Shown one piece after another: positions 36,131 to 49,266 of a stretch of DNA of 64,000 nucleotides. How positions within the stretch are numbered: the first letter of the stretch is position 1; every line of letters starts with the position of its first letter. The stretch lies in the NCBI GenBank assembly GCA_963920665.1, contig OY987269.1, positions 23,438,501 to 23,502,500 on the forward strand, in the 5' to 3' direction. Position numbers and translations under genes: made by a program. A model generated the notes under the pieces. The model ran no database searches, was not told where the DNA came from, and worked only from the letters and a program-made list of their open reading frames with translations. The DNA comes from Straminergon stramineum. Lineage: Eukaryota > Streptophyta > Bryopsida > Hypnales > Calliergonaceae.

Positions 36131-38937
36131 CACTACAGGAAAATGGGCACTTTTGTGACTGCGAACATATGACTTTGGGTCTGGTGTGACTTCAAAATGA
36201 CTGCGGCTTTTGTAATTGCACTAATTTGGATTTTGCCACAATGTTCGAGTCATTTTGCAGTCGTCAGTGCGACTGGAAGATGTAGACTTGACAGAGTGTT
36301 GGATGATTGTCTGCCTTTTCGTCCTAACCTTTGTCAAGTTTTTGGCTGGAGAAGTTTGAAATCCAATGTGGAGGACTCAATCACGAATAAGTACAACGTT
36401 GTCACGCATTGTAACTTCTATTTACTACATCACAACTAGTAAATGACTTTGGGTCACTAGTTTAGGGATTCCAAGAACTTTAGTACTATTGATGTGGAAT
36501 TGACCACGTTGACATGGACAATAGTCGTTGTTGCATGACTCTACTACAGATTTACCTTGTCAAGGAGGAGTAGTGGAGTCAAGTACTAAACACGAACCCC
36601 CTGTAACCAAAAGTAGTTTATACTCATAGGCAACTACATGATAACTCCATTAGCACTCATATGTGGTGATTTTAGATGGATACAAGGAACTCATGCGCAT
36701 GCTAGTGCCATCACATTCATGGTTTAGAGGTTCTCCGTGTTGTGGTATTGCTACAATGAGTTTCATGAGAAAATGTCGAATGATGATGTATGACTGGAAC
36801 GAAGATTTTGGTTGCAATAAGATTGCCCTGTCGAAAGAATGGAAAATAACAGTGGCTTCACATAATTCATTACACAAAGGAAATCGGAGTTCAAGGTTGG
36901 ACACCATAACTATAGCATAGTGACAATCTCCTTTTGCCTTCACTACACAATTGCAAGGCCTCTTCACTATCACTAAAGAATGAGTGGAAGTGACTGCGGT
37001 TAATGATTTGCAAGTCATAGACCACTAAGCAATGGCAAACCAACATGTGGGGTGCATTGAATACTTCATATGATTCTCATTTGAATTACTAGAGTCCCAA
37101 CAAACATACACTAAAGTATTTAGATAAGGCCATATTCGCTATATTGAAACTTTTCGCAGTCTCATTTTTATCCTTGACTCAAAGATAAATTGCTTTATCT
37201 CTTTACTAGAAATTTTTCATAAATAGGTAACAATACCAACTTCTAGAATTTCATTATAGGGTCACTATTTGAGCATTATTTATTTTTGGTTTCAATTACT
37301 ATTTTTTTAAATGAATTTTCCAATAACTACCATTCTATCTCAAAATCTGTGAAAAATCTCAATATAAGGAATATGGCCTTAGATGGAGTCAAAAATAGTT
37401 GTTGAGTCCCATTTCTCCTTTACAGTGACAACAACATCGCAACTCCAGTGCCACTATAGAATGACTTCCTACATCTACGAAATGACTACTCATAAGTCTT
37501 GGACTATTGTGCACCTACTCTACTACTACTTTGGTACCTTGTACACTTTGATTCATTATGTAATTTGTAAGCATCTTGTGTAGTCATTATCATACTTTCC
37601 TTGCATGAAGTGAGAAGACCTAGGAAAACTACATATTTCTTTATTTTAGGGAAATTATATAGGTGACCCTAGTATTGATCATGTTCTAATCCATTCTAAT
37701 TCCTTTAGCAAATTTGTCTATAACTTTTGATTTGAAGCACAAAATTTAAAACAGAGTTTTGGGGATGAAAGTAAAATTGATTTCCTAACTTTTATTAGTA
37801 CAATTTTTTTCGAAAAATGTTAATCTCTTGTGTCTCAATTAGGTCTAAAATTTTACTTCTAACACAATTCCTGCATTTTACATATTCCACATGGTTTGTT
37901 TTGCCTCCTATTATCTTGCTTCTATGAAGGGCTTGTCATTTTAGATGTTTTCATTAGCACACTCACTAGCCTTGGAAGCCATCCAACATATATGCAAAAT
38001 TTAATATATTGAGTATAGGATTTGGGGTTTCATATATGATGTATTGTGTATGGTGTATCATTGTGAAAGTTTGAATGTACTCATATGTGACCACAAAATG
38101 ACTACTCCCCTTGCAATTGTCATTATAAGCTTTCTTGTACACATCACAATGACATTAGAGGACATTTGGGGGGTTCAAAAGCCCATTTCAGGGTTGTTCC
38201 TTGCATTGTTCCCTTTGTTATCAGAAATTGAGAACCAGCCCATAATGGGCTGAATTTCCAAATTTTTGAAAAAAATTTTGAAATTTAAATTTCCGCAAAA
38301 TTTCTAAAAAGTATTGATAAACTTGAAACTAAATTAAAAAAATAAGAAATTTTCAAAAAAATAATTTTGAAAATAATAAAAAAAATTAAAACATATAATA
38401 TTTTCTAACTTGCCAATGATTGTGCCATGTCATGCTGCTGTTGTAGCGAGTTCCTATAGCTTGGGAACTCAAGATAACTTCCGAGCTCTTGGAGCCCTCA
38501 AATTTCATCTAATGATTGAAAATGATAAGGAAATGATAGAATGTCCTTGGAGAGAAACTTAAACCCTAAATCCATGCCACTTGAGAATGAATTACATATG
38601 ACTTTGACGTGGATGTCTATGTTAGCAACTCTCACACTCCATTATGACTGCAAAATGACTACATAATTAGTTGACATGGACATCCACATCAACAAAAAAT
38701 CCTTTGAAAATGGGTAGTTGCTTGACCTTTCCTAAAAATTTGTTTGTCCACCTCATCAACCGCATAGACCCTCTCATCCAGTCTTCATCCAAGGTTGAAA
38801 TGGATGGTGATAATAGAATCGCAGTCATTTCAAGAATGACTTGTTTGTTATGACTTCAAGGCCCTTAGTCATTCTGAAGTTAAATTTGTCTAGAAGGACT
38901 TCTTTGCAGTCATTTACATCCCCCTTTTCTTGTAGTG
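36131..38937. mobile_element. CACTA-type element 2, 2.8 kb
   Basis: The left end reads CACTACAGGAAAATGGGC and the right end is the inverse of CACTACAAGAAAAGGGGG. Exact ATG target duplication at 36128-36130 and 38938-38940. AATGACT / TGACTGC motifs cluster inside both ends. No transposase is recognised. Open frames such as 36650-37018 are not similar to any family I know. Internal stretches at about 37710-37880 and 38150-38545 are related to CACTA 3. Confidence 0.85.
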
Positions 38938-39499
38938 ATGCAACCAATACCAAGAATGTAGCCATTGAGCACCAATTCAAGAGCCTGGAAAACCGTAATT
39001 TGCCTTGGTGGTATAAGGAGCTAGCTATTGTTTAACGGTAACTTGCGCTCAAAGTAGCCATGGCTAGCACGACTAGCCTACATCTCTAGCACATTATCAT
39101 TGTTGAATGCCTTGAAACTCTCACCTATCTTGACTGATTGGGCTCCCTTCTCTCATCAATATCTCCATGGCTGTCCTACTTGATTTGTTGAGGGAAAGTG
39201 ACCGTTGCAGTGAGTGTTGGTGACTTGCACTTATGGTTCTAATTCCATCACTCTGTCATCATCTTCTTCTTTTGTTGCTTCAGTTACCCACTAAAGATCG
39301 CCATGATGAATTTATGGAGGAGGAATGGTGTGCATTGTTGGTTGAAATGCACAGCCTTTACACTTTGTTCGCAGGCATGCAAGTACGATTTGTTGATTTT
39401 ATCTGCAAATAGGTGGACAATAAGTAAGGAATTTGCCAACATATTGTCCAAGTAGTAGAGGTGCGGTTGACTTGATTCGGCAATGGAGGTCATCCCAAA

Positions 39500-41953
39500 C
39501 TCATGCCATTGTTGCTACTGACCACCGCACCTTGAAGGCCTTTTGAGCAACTACCTCAAAATGTTGCTTACTCTTTGCTACTTCTTTTCATTTCTTCTCT
39601 TCAATACGTCGTTGTCTAGTAAGTTCAACCTCCTTCTTCTTCAATTCCTTTGCCTTCTCAACTTCTTCTTACAAGTGTGATTTTTCTTCCATGATTGCTC
39701 GTAAGTATTCTTCACTAATCATTATAATTGCCTTTGAATAATCAATTATTGGATCCCTCTTTGCCTTCTCTATATTGGTCCCGTCACCTTTGGCAATTGA
39801 AAAAAATTTGTCACATTGGTAAAGAATGGTCCTTTGTTGTTGCTATTGATGATGCATCACAAATGATTTCCACATCAAAATCAAACAAGGTGATTCCATC
39901 AAGGATTGTTGGATTGGCAACAAAGTAGTGTTCTTCATGTCATTGAGATTCCACGATCCTCTCTCCAAGGAGCTCCTACAACCCTTCATCACTTTTTGAT
40001 AGGTGATCGTCCTCACCTTTGTTGTTGCTTGCAATGGCAAAGAGCGACCTATGGACTTGGATAGCATCTTTGATGTTGTGTTCATTGTCATCCTCTTTGT
40101 CGAATTGGAAGTGGCCACAATGATTTTGGTTGTCGTTGTTGTCTTTGTTGTTTGTCCGAACCAGCAAGGGGTTCACTATAGGGAAGTTTTGCTCATGTGC
40201 AATGAAGTTAGTAGATGGATAGAATTGTTGACTAAGTTCCATTTTCTGATCTAATGTTCAAGGATCATAGGGCCAAATCCTAGTGCTTGCAAATCTTTTT
40301 TGGATATTTAATTTAGTAAGAGCTCTCTTCAATGCCAAATATATCCATTGCGCTAGATCCTCCTTTTGTGCACCTCTTCCTCAAATTTGAAATGTCTAAG
40401 CATCTCTATAACCTTGAAAATGCACATTTGAAGGGCCTAAGGCACTAACATCTAGAGGTTGGAGTTTGTGACTAGTATGTGATGGCAAAATGAGACATCT
40501 AACTTAATGGCAAGTATACAACCTCTAGGGTTACATGCAATCCATGTCCATTGAGTATCAATAAGTGCCTATTGGTAGGTGAAATGCCTCCACAACCTTC
40601 AAGTGCCTTTACAAAATGTGAAATCCATGATAAAAATAAACAACCGATCATCTAAGCTTTAGCTTGCATGGCCATGGTCACATTAGCTTCACACTTTTCT
40701 ACGTAATTCCTCTGCATGTGTTTGACTCAAAAGATATAGAAATGTGGTATGTACTCACCAATGGCACTAACACATGCGAAGACATTTAACCACTCTCGTA
40801 GGTCTAGAATGATGTTGTGGACAGATTGAGAGCCCCACTTTGTGAATACTAAGGTATTGCCACCATTTCTCCTTGCTTGTCCTCCTGTCTCATCACAGTT
40901 CCATATATGCTTCTCATCATAACCATGTCGTTCATATAGAGTATAAAGATTATGGTAGAATGAGAGGACATTCTCTTAACATAATCCTCTTACTTTGTTG
41001 GTCTCCAAGCCTTGTGTGGACCTCAGAACTAGAGTAGGATGCCGCCATTGCCACCAACACAACCAACCAGCACCAGAAATGCCATTTTTGAATGGATTGA
41101 TGCGGATCTGGCATATCCCTGTAACTTTCAAATGTAGTTGTGAAATTGTCAGAGGATACCCCAAATCTTACATTTGTAGTAGATAACACTCTAAATCTTC
41201 TTTCTCATGAACTATGAGAATACCTTACCTTCCTCCCTTTCTAGTAAAAGTATGTCCATATAAATGGGCTCGAAATGATGAAGCTAGTATTCCATAATGT
41301 CTAGCAATAGTTCGAAGTTGCCTTCCTTGTTCCACAACTCGGAATGCCAATGTGAGCATCCATGATGACCATGTTCCTTGTTGCTTTTTCTAGACTGTTA
41401 GAGATTGATGTTCAATATTGCCATTGCGATCATTGCATATAGGCTATTGATGCAAAACACTAGGAGTTGTGATTGGTCGCTCTTTGGAAGTTGATTTCCA
41501 ATAGGTGATTGTGAACTATATAGAGTAGTTGCATTGTTGTGAATTTCCGCTATTGGACTACACGTGTTCTTGAAAGATGCGGACGTTGTCTTGATTGGAA
41601 TTGAAGGTCCAATCTAACATTGGAGAGGTTGGCATTTGGACTACCAATGTGGCTACATGATCTTGTTGCTACAACGCTGGGGAAGTCATGGATCTTTGAA
41701 TTTGTGCATGTAGAACAAATGCTCTAAACACCATTCCTAATGTCCTTAGTGCCACCATTGAAACACCAATGTTGACCTCCAATTGTGTTTGCAACAATGG
41801 AGTAGAGAATATAGAAGTTCGGTGAATACTAGTTGGCTCAAACCCGATGTGGTGCACGATCTTAGCCTGGATACTTTTGCATGGCCTCTGTAATAATTTT
41901 GGAGGACTTTCTATAATGCAATACCTAGCTGACCTAATCAATCCAACATGCAA
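39500..41953 (-). pseudogene. pogo-type (DDE_1) transposase relic
   Basis: Minus-strand remnants follow the pogo/CENP-B-like transposase order. There is a psq-type helix-turn-helix segment (RVVEQGRQLRTIARHYGIPA, about 41230-41390), a second DNA-binding part (DLGYPLTISQLHLKV), HIWNCDETGG with the first catalytic Asp (codon 40892-40894), GEYIPHFYIF, LLILNGHGLHVTLE where the second Asp is Asn (codon 40550-40552), and PLDVSA with the third Asp (codon 40450-40452). An acidic tail (about 40242-39976) and a charged, coiled-coil-like end follow. Several stops and frame changes are needed. The element's terminal repeats were not found, so the limits are those of the recognisable coding remnant. Confidence 0.75.
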
Positions 41954-43119
41954 ACGATTAAAAAGGACTTCCTATGACTAAAATGAGCTAGTTCACTTCA
42001 TTGATCATACGGAGTATATGCTAACATTTGAGAATGGCTTTCCTAGACTTGAACAAGCTACTTGATCTGAATTCATGATTAATCAAACATGCAAATGATT
42101 ATAACAATGAACACAATCATGACATTAACATTGTAAACACAAATATATTGCAAGCTAGAAAGACGAGCATGAGGGGGTCACAAGTTTTGCAAATAAGAAA
42201 AATTTGATGCATTTGAGGCCAAACTTGTCTTTAAAGTTGGGAAGATGCTGATCGCAAGAAATTCTGATGACCAAAATGGGTAATTTGTGCATCCTAAACT
42301 CCATGTTACTATTCATATATTTTGTCCTACCCAAAGAGCTCCATTGACCATCCACTACACTTTACATTCTTCAATTGATGCACCATTTGTGAATCATCAC
42401 AATTCTAGCCGTGCAAGCACCTTTTTTTTAATGAATTCAAGCCTGAAATTATATGCTCACAATTGTATTACAATCTTCCACTAACTCAAAGCCGCCACTT
42501 CCAATTCCAAAATCACCACTTACAATTACCAAATCACCTCTTGCAATTCCAAAATTCAACTATGCAAATCATGTTAATTCTCGCCCCCCTAGGTTTGTAA
42601 AGCTACAATGTCAACACTAAAATCCGTCCCTTTTATCCCTTAAATATGTGTCCACTTGATGTCATGGGTGCTTATTTTATTAGGGTCACAATTTATAGCT
42701 CACCACTGAATGTTAAAAATGACTTCTATAGGGTGCAGAATTAGGGACCAACTGGAAATGGGTCCAACTACCTTATTTGTGATATTGTTGACTTTTCTAC
42801 ATAGTAAGATACTTGATCCCAGGATCACCATGTAGCAAGTTTTGGCAATTTCAAGCTCTTTGTAGTTGGGCAGGGTGAAATGACCCCTCACTTGTCCCTT
42901 ACTAGCCAATTGAGGGGGGCATGTAAGAAAAAAGTTCCCAGGCTATTTTGTGCTTCATCAATTTATCTTCTAAACCTCTCCTTGCTAATTTGGGGCCTCT
43001 AATTGCAAAGATGAATTCAAAATTTTCAAATTCCATCATGTGTGGCAAATAAAAAATCTCAGGGCTTTCCATTAGGGATGAGTAAAGGGGGTAGTTCACC
43101 CCAGCTCTTATAGTTGACG
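41954..43119. other. AT-rich intergenic DNA, no gene seen
   Basis: No coding signal. A purine run GAGGGGGG at 42913-42920 resembles a retrotransposon polypurine tract, but no LTR follows that I can match. The 5' end of the pogo element may lie here. Confidence 0.4.
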
Positions 43120-44302
43120 TGAAGTTGAGTCATAAAAAGGATCTTTTTAGAATGTGAGCCCAACTAATGAAGTGAAGATGAAGAAGTGCAAGTTGAAAAT
43201 TTCTAAAATTGAATATTTATTGCCTTTTGAACGTTTGTACCTATTATCATAGTCTATTGATTTTTTTAATTACAAAAAGACATAATATAGGATTCTGAAT
43301 CCATAATATTCTAAATTATTATATACCTAGTTGAAAAAAATTCAATTTTTGTGATCTACTAGTGGATTAGATAAGAATTTTTTCATTTTTTCCTTAAAAA
43401 AATCACAATATTGTCAATTTTCACCAAAAAATATAAATTTTTGGAACCTATAGGTCACACATGATTACATCTCTCGAATATTTAAAAAAGAATTTTAAAA
43501 AAATAGTCAAAATACAAGGTCAAATAAAGAGTAAAGATTTTGTAGTTTGTTTTTGTAGTCATAGGCCCATTTTTTTAAGATTAACCCTTATGGTGTTGCA
43601 ATAGCCAATTGTTGGATGATAAATGACTTTTTAAGGGCTTGTAAGATGATAAAAGCATAGTTTATTGTCCAATTAATTAATTTGTAAAAGATGCTTGAAC
43701 ATATATTTTGAGAATGGTGTTCAATGTTTTTCATGATGGTGTTTTTGACTTTTTTGCATAATTAGATTCTTCATCCTCTAATCACAATGTTAGTAGTGTA
43801 TTTTGACATCTTTTCTATCCTTGATCTTGATGTGAATTTCAGTCATAAAAATGATCTTTCTTGAATTTGAGCCTAGGTAATGCACAAAGACTTATCAAGT
43901 ATAATTCCTACTACAATTTAACAAAATTCAAGAAATTCAATAGTTAATTACGTTTTGAACTTAGGATCTATTATCATAGAGTGTTGTTTAATATCTAATT
44001 TTAGAATGACATGAGAAAGCTTTTGTAGTATGAAGTTTCATACTATCATATATACCTATAGAGAAAATTTCAGAATTTTTTAGCATATTTTGTATTTGAC
44101 ATGAATTTTGTTTCACTTTTTATTCAAAAATTCAAAATCATTTCAAACTTTTACAAAGAAATATGAATTTTTAAGAGCATATAGAAGACATATAATTGCA
44201 TCTCTGAATTTCTTTTAAATAAATTTGCAAATTGAGAGCATATAAAATGAAGAATTTGAAAGCTTAATGAAGTGGTTTTAGGCCCGTCTTTTTAGGATTA
44301 GC
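43120..44302. repeat. Diverged direct duplication of about 450-470 bp
   Basis: The segment from about 43120 to 43580 and that from about 43835 to 44300 share the same ordered landmarks: AGTCATAAAAA-GATCTTT, TATTATCATAG, TATATACCTA, ACATGATTACATCTCT (second copy ATATAATTGCATCTCT) and TAGGCCC-TTTTTAGGATTA. The copies are separated by about 250 bp. TTAACCCTTATGG at 43575 follows the first copy, so TTAA-type element ends may bound the unit. Confidence 0.6.
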
Positions 44303-44312
44303 TAAACGTTAA

Positions 44313-44444
44313 AATTATGAGACCTATTACCTAGGTAGTGAGCCAAAAATTATCCAATACTTAGACCACTAGGTACATTCTTCATTTTTAATAATCTTGA
44401 AAGTCATCAATCTTCCACTATTTAACCTTTGTGTCCTTCTAAGG
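44313..44444. mobile_element. Possible TTAA-flanked MITE fragment
   Basis: TTAA lies at 44309-44312 and 44445-44448. The interior (GAGACCTATTACCTAGGTAG, then TAGGTACATTCTTCATTT) matches 26912-27051 and part of 12460-12540. The right end TCCTTCTAAGG resembles the CCTTCCAAGG end at 27051; the left end is degraded. Confidence 0.4.
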
Positions 44445-44448
44445 TTAA

Positions 44449-46108
44449 GGTAGAAAGGCCTACAATAGTACAACTCAACACTTGAGTTGTGTAAAGTAGT
44501 TCTATTGTAAAATTGTCATAATTGCTCTCGGATCTTATTGGTAACTAAAAAATATATAAAACCCTTTCTTCTACATTGTTTGGATGTCATGTAAATTAAT
44601 TGTGATTTTTCAAGGGTTTAGGGTAGGAGATTTTTAGAACCATGCCCTAATTTTTTATGTACATAGGTTGACTATCTTGAATTGAGCATTTACTTATTTT
44701 CAAGATTTTTTGGGACATGGTTTTAAGTAAAGCTTCACAATCGATATGTCTACCTTTGTTGTCATGCTCAAGTGCACTATCACCTCATGTTGTTGGATAA
44801 CAATGACAACCACCATTCAATAGAAATTGTAGGAATTTGGCAAGTTGCTAGGCTCATTGCATGTTGCTCAACTAGTGTTCTATCATGATCCTTAGTGATA
44901 TTCGTCTTTTCAAGCTCACCAAAGCACCTCTATAGGGTGGGCATTGCAAGAAACACCTTGCGTTATTGTAGTGTTTTTCAAAACTACGATTATTTCTTCG
45001 CTATAATTTTTGAATTATGAATCTGTTGCCCAAAATAAAAAATCCATTTCTAGATGTCTTGATTGTAACTGTATCCCTTATTTTTCAAAAAAAATTTAAA
45101 AAACATTTTATATTTTAAAGTCAATTTAGTTAATATGTCACACTTTCGAGTGTAGGGGTTTTGAATACAATAAAGTTGTTTAAATTAATGATTTTTAGTT
45201 GAAATTTCTGTGGTATATTTCTATAGTTGGAAAACACATTCCTACCAAAGGGCATTTAAAAAAACATTATTTTATGTCCTCCACATTCATGCAAATAGGC
45301 CTCCCTTGTGCACACACTTCTAAACATTAAAAGTGGTTTGGACCTCATTTTTTTGTCAAACCTCATCATCATGAAGTCTTCCCAAATGGACAATTTTTTG
45401 TTGCTTCATACTACAACAATTTTCAAATTTCTAAATGCTAGCACATGCCAACATACAATTCTTTAATTTTTTTAACATACTAAAATTTTCAAATTTTATA
45501 GATTAATTATAGTATTATAGCCTACATTCTTCACTTACTATCCTTTTGGTTTTTTATACTGGACGTACAAGATTTTGTTGTATTAGGATTCTACAAGGCT
45601 TTAAGTCTTGCATATAATAAATAATCTTGCTTATAAGTTATTTTTCTAATTGTTGTATCTATAATATTTATTTCCAAAAGTATTAAAGATAATAATTTTA
45701 CTATCAAATTCTCAATAATTTGCTTCGCTATTTTCATTGCTTTTACTTGAATTTATTCATTCTAAACTAAATTAATCATTTATTTCTATAAATTCTATAA
45801 TTTTAATTTTATTATTTATTTATTCAAATTCTGATTTATTACTTTTTTAAAAAGAAGGCTAATTCAATCTCTTAATCAATTTCAAAATAAAATTTATCAC
45901 TAAAATAATTAATTATTATAAGAATTTAATATTAAAGAGATTATAGGAAAAATATAAATGTCATCATTTTTATGATTTTACATTCTCAACAAAGAGAAAC
46001 ATATTCTATATTTGTCCTAGTATTCTTTAAGGTCTATTCTTAAAAATTGGAAACTTTAGATTCGTACTTACATCTTAGACACTAATAACCGTAACCTTTC
46101 CCCAACAG
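44449..46108. other. AT-rich DNA, possibly containing an LTR ending at 46107
   Basis: No gene. If the primer-binding-site motif at 46109 is real, the LTR would end in CA at 46107 and extend upstream an unknown distance. A second copy of this sequence was not noticed in the window, so it would be a solo or truncated LTR. Confidence 0.3.
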
Positions 46109-46117
46109 TGGCGCCCA
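46109..46117 (+). other. Possible retrotransposon primer-binding site
   Basis: TGGCGCCCA preceded by CCCCAACAG. TGGCGCC plus a terminal CA of an LTR is a common start of a tRNA primer-binding site in retroelements. Nine bases alone are weak evidence and no gag or pol follows. Confidence 0.3.
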
Positions 46118-47752
46118 ATGTAAGTTGGATTTTTCTTATTCCACAGTAAAACCAAGGTTACTAGAATAGGGATTCTTTTGGGAAAAGGTCAATTCATCTA
46201 TCGTTTAAGTGTCTAGGGTCACTTTTAAAGTAGGATAGGCTGATATTATATTTGTTTGGCAATTTGTCATAAAGCTCATCTTTCACTCAATTGAATAGTT
46301 TTAATACAAATACACTTCAATTATTTTGATTCAAACCTCATTACCGAATCTAATTGCTAATTAGACAACACTAAATCATGATTTGACACACTAACCAATT
46401 GTACATCATCAATTTGCTACAACCTCGCTAAACACTTTTCTTAGCAAGATAGAGTGTATATCTAGCAAACCTAGTCCTAGCCAAGCCTTTGCTAATTAAA
46501 ACCAAGTATCCACAACAATTTGCCAATTTCAATTAATAAACAAACCTTGCAATTTGTCACAGACAAACCACAAGGCGATTTACTTATATACAACTTGAAC
46601 ATATTAGAAGACTAGCAATACACAAACAATTTCCAATCAAGTAAAATGGCCATCATCAATTATAATTTTAACTTCTTCAATCATTCCTAAATGAAATAAC
46701 TCATCTTTGTTTCTCACAATTTGACTTCTATGCCACTTGACTCATCCGTCAACTCGGAGGCTATTCCACAATCCTACTCAGACATTGCCATTTGCATTTC
46801 CGTAGATTGATTTGCTAGATCAACTAGCTACTAATACTTTGCAATTGGCCAAACTTAAAAGACGTACTCCTAAACCTCGTGCAATCTAGGGGGTAAACAC
46901 AATTAATTGACGATTCAAAATTCAATAGCCAAGAATCTACAAATTCACAAAGTACTTATACTAGTGTAATTTAGCCATCTCACACAAGACAAATTGCACA
47001 TAATCAATAACACATTACACATTATAAATACACACATTTACAAAGAAGAATTAATTGAAGGATTATATTTATGCAAATCATCAATGAGTCATATATGCTA
47101 ATTTGACATTAATATGAACTAAAAATAAAAGACCAATGGACCTAGTTATATAGCCTCAAAGAGTTGAATGACGAGTTGCCTAATAATTGATCTAAAAAGA
47201 CACAAAGCCAAATAGCCACCTTTCTAATCCTACCAAATTGCCCCTTTCAAATCTACATTAGGTCTTTTTTACATTTGCATGAATTATTGGGCAATTTGAC
47301 TCTTCAAAATGGAAATGGAACAACTTGACTAATGTAAAAAGAATAAAGATAAAAAAGGCAAATTGTTCAAAATTCATATGTCTACACTCCCCTCATATGG
47401 GTCATCCGGACATCCAAAAGACAAACTACCCTATAGAAGACCACCCTCTTCCATGCCTTAGCCCCAAAATTAGGCCTTGAAAGCCTTCCAACATTCTTAT
47501 TAGGATAACTTTTAGCTTCAAACTCCAAATACAAAGTACAAGCCCATTTTCATGATCCCATTTTTTAATAAATCACTATGGACATTCACTTTCCCAAATG
47601 CACCAAGTATTGAGCAAGTTACCACCCTCCAAAAGTTTGTGTCTATTGGGAGGTATATTACTTTGGGACTCTATTTCCTTTGTTTGCCTCATAACTTCTC
47701 GTTCTTTATGAGTCTTGGCATTCTGGAATCTTTGTTCCAGTAGCTCTCCAAT
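46118..47752. other. AT-rich intergenic DNA, no gene seen
   Basis: No coding motif on either strand. The plus frame 47552-47743, just before CACTA 3, has no recognisable similarity. Confidence 0.5.
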
Positions 47753-49266
47753 CACTACTAGAAAAAAACAATATCCAAACCAACATGATAATCAACTCAT
47801 ATATATTGGTTCAAATAGTTGATTAGGACACTTTGGGTTGGACAACAATCAACACACATATACATTGATTTTATTTCTTGATTTGATCAAATTATTATTA
47901 TTCAAAAAAATTCCACATAGGTTTAACCAATTAACCAAGCACTGCCACGTCTACAAACTTGCCACATGTATAGGACAGCCACATCAACACATACCATACC
48001 CATGCGGCACAATGATAAAAAAAAATTAATTAATTTTCTTAAAGTACAAGCACTTCATAATTTCATATCAAATAATTCTACACTATAGTCAAGACGACCA
48101 AATTGAATTCAAAATTGAATTCAAAATGTCCCTTACCATGATAATTGCCAAGGAATGAAGACAAGCTCTTTGTACAAGAGGGGTGATAAGAAGTAAGACA
48201 ACTCACATGGTATATGTGATGTTAATCGAGATGGGAGAAGGGAATAGAAGATAAGCTCTTTATACAAGTGAGGTGGTAGGTGGTAGAACAAATCATATGG
48301 GATACGTTTGATTAGGATGAATAAGAATGCAACCACCCATTGTTAAGTCAAAACTAGAATACATACTCTAAGTAGAATTTTAGGCCTCATTTAAGCATAG
48401 TAGAAAAACTTTTAAAAAAAACCTTGGTCTAAAAAAAAGGGTGGAAAATCAAACCAAATTTCATCTCCAAAAATCTATTTGACATTTTGATCCTCCAATT
48501 AAAAGTTATGGACAAATTTCGAAGAGAAGTTTTAAGTTGCCAAAGAAAATGTCCTTTTGAAACCCTCTCATTAGATAAAATTTGAGGGCTCCATGAGCTT
48601 GCGAGTTACCTTGAGTTCCCAAGCTGTGGGAACTCGCAACAACAACAATATGACATGGCACAATCACTACCACATTAGAAAATAATTAATTTTTCAATTT
48701 TTTTTCAATTTTTTTTTCAATTTTTTTTTCAATAATTTTTTTTAATTCAATTTTAAGTTTATAAGTAATTTTTACAAATTTTTGGGGAAAAAATTTAATT
48801 TTTTTTCCTAAAATTTGGAAATTTAGCCCATTATAGGTTGGTTCCCAATTTCTAGCAGCACATGGAATAATGCAGGGAACAACCCTGAAACGGGCTCTTG
48901 GAGCCTTCAAATGTCCCCTAATGCTAAAATTTCCCTATAACTTTTGATTGGATGCTTGAAATGTCGAAAGGATTTTCGGAGATGAAATCTGGTTTGATTT
49001 CCTATCTTTCATTAGTTCAAAGTTTTTTGAAAAAAATTATTTTACTAAGCCAAAATGAGGTCTGAAATTTTGCTTAGAGTATGTTTGACGGATTGCCGAA
49101 TCAACTAAGCAAATTTTGTTTTTGGTCACAATCAACACATTTTTATTGATTACTACTTTTGTCTAGAAATGCAATAGCTGGATCAAACACACAATATTTC
49201 ATTTTTTCTACAATCAACACAAATTAGTTCATCTTGTGTTAATTAGGGTCCTTTTTTCTAGTAGTG
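47753..49266. mobile_element. CACTA-type element 3, 1.5 kb, with an internal hairpin
   Basis: The left end reads CACTACTAGAAAAAAACAA and the right end is the inverse of CACTACTAGAAAAAAGGACC. Exact AAT duplication at 47750-47752 and 49267-49269. ATCAACACA / ATCAACTCA motifs sit just inside both ends. No coding capacity. The centre contains long inverted arms (see 48361-49084). Confidence 0.85.
48361..49084. repeat. Inverted repeat of about 158-bp arms inside CACTA 3
   Basis: The left arm 48361-48519 starts ACATACTCTAAG and contains CCAAATTTCATCTCCAAAAA. The right arm 48927-49084 is its imperfect complement and ends CTTAGAGTATGT. The loop of about 400 bp carries GGAACTCGCAACAACAACAA and GGTTGGTTCCCAATTTCTAG, which recur in inverted orientation in CACTA 2. 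Confidence 0.8.

Noticed and set aside
42913..42920. GAGGGGGG as a retrotransposon polypurine tract
   Set aside because: No LTR-like sequence starting with TG follows and no relation to the candidate LTR ending at 46107 was seen.
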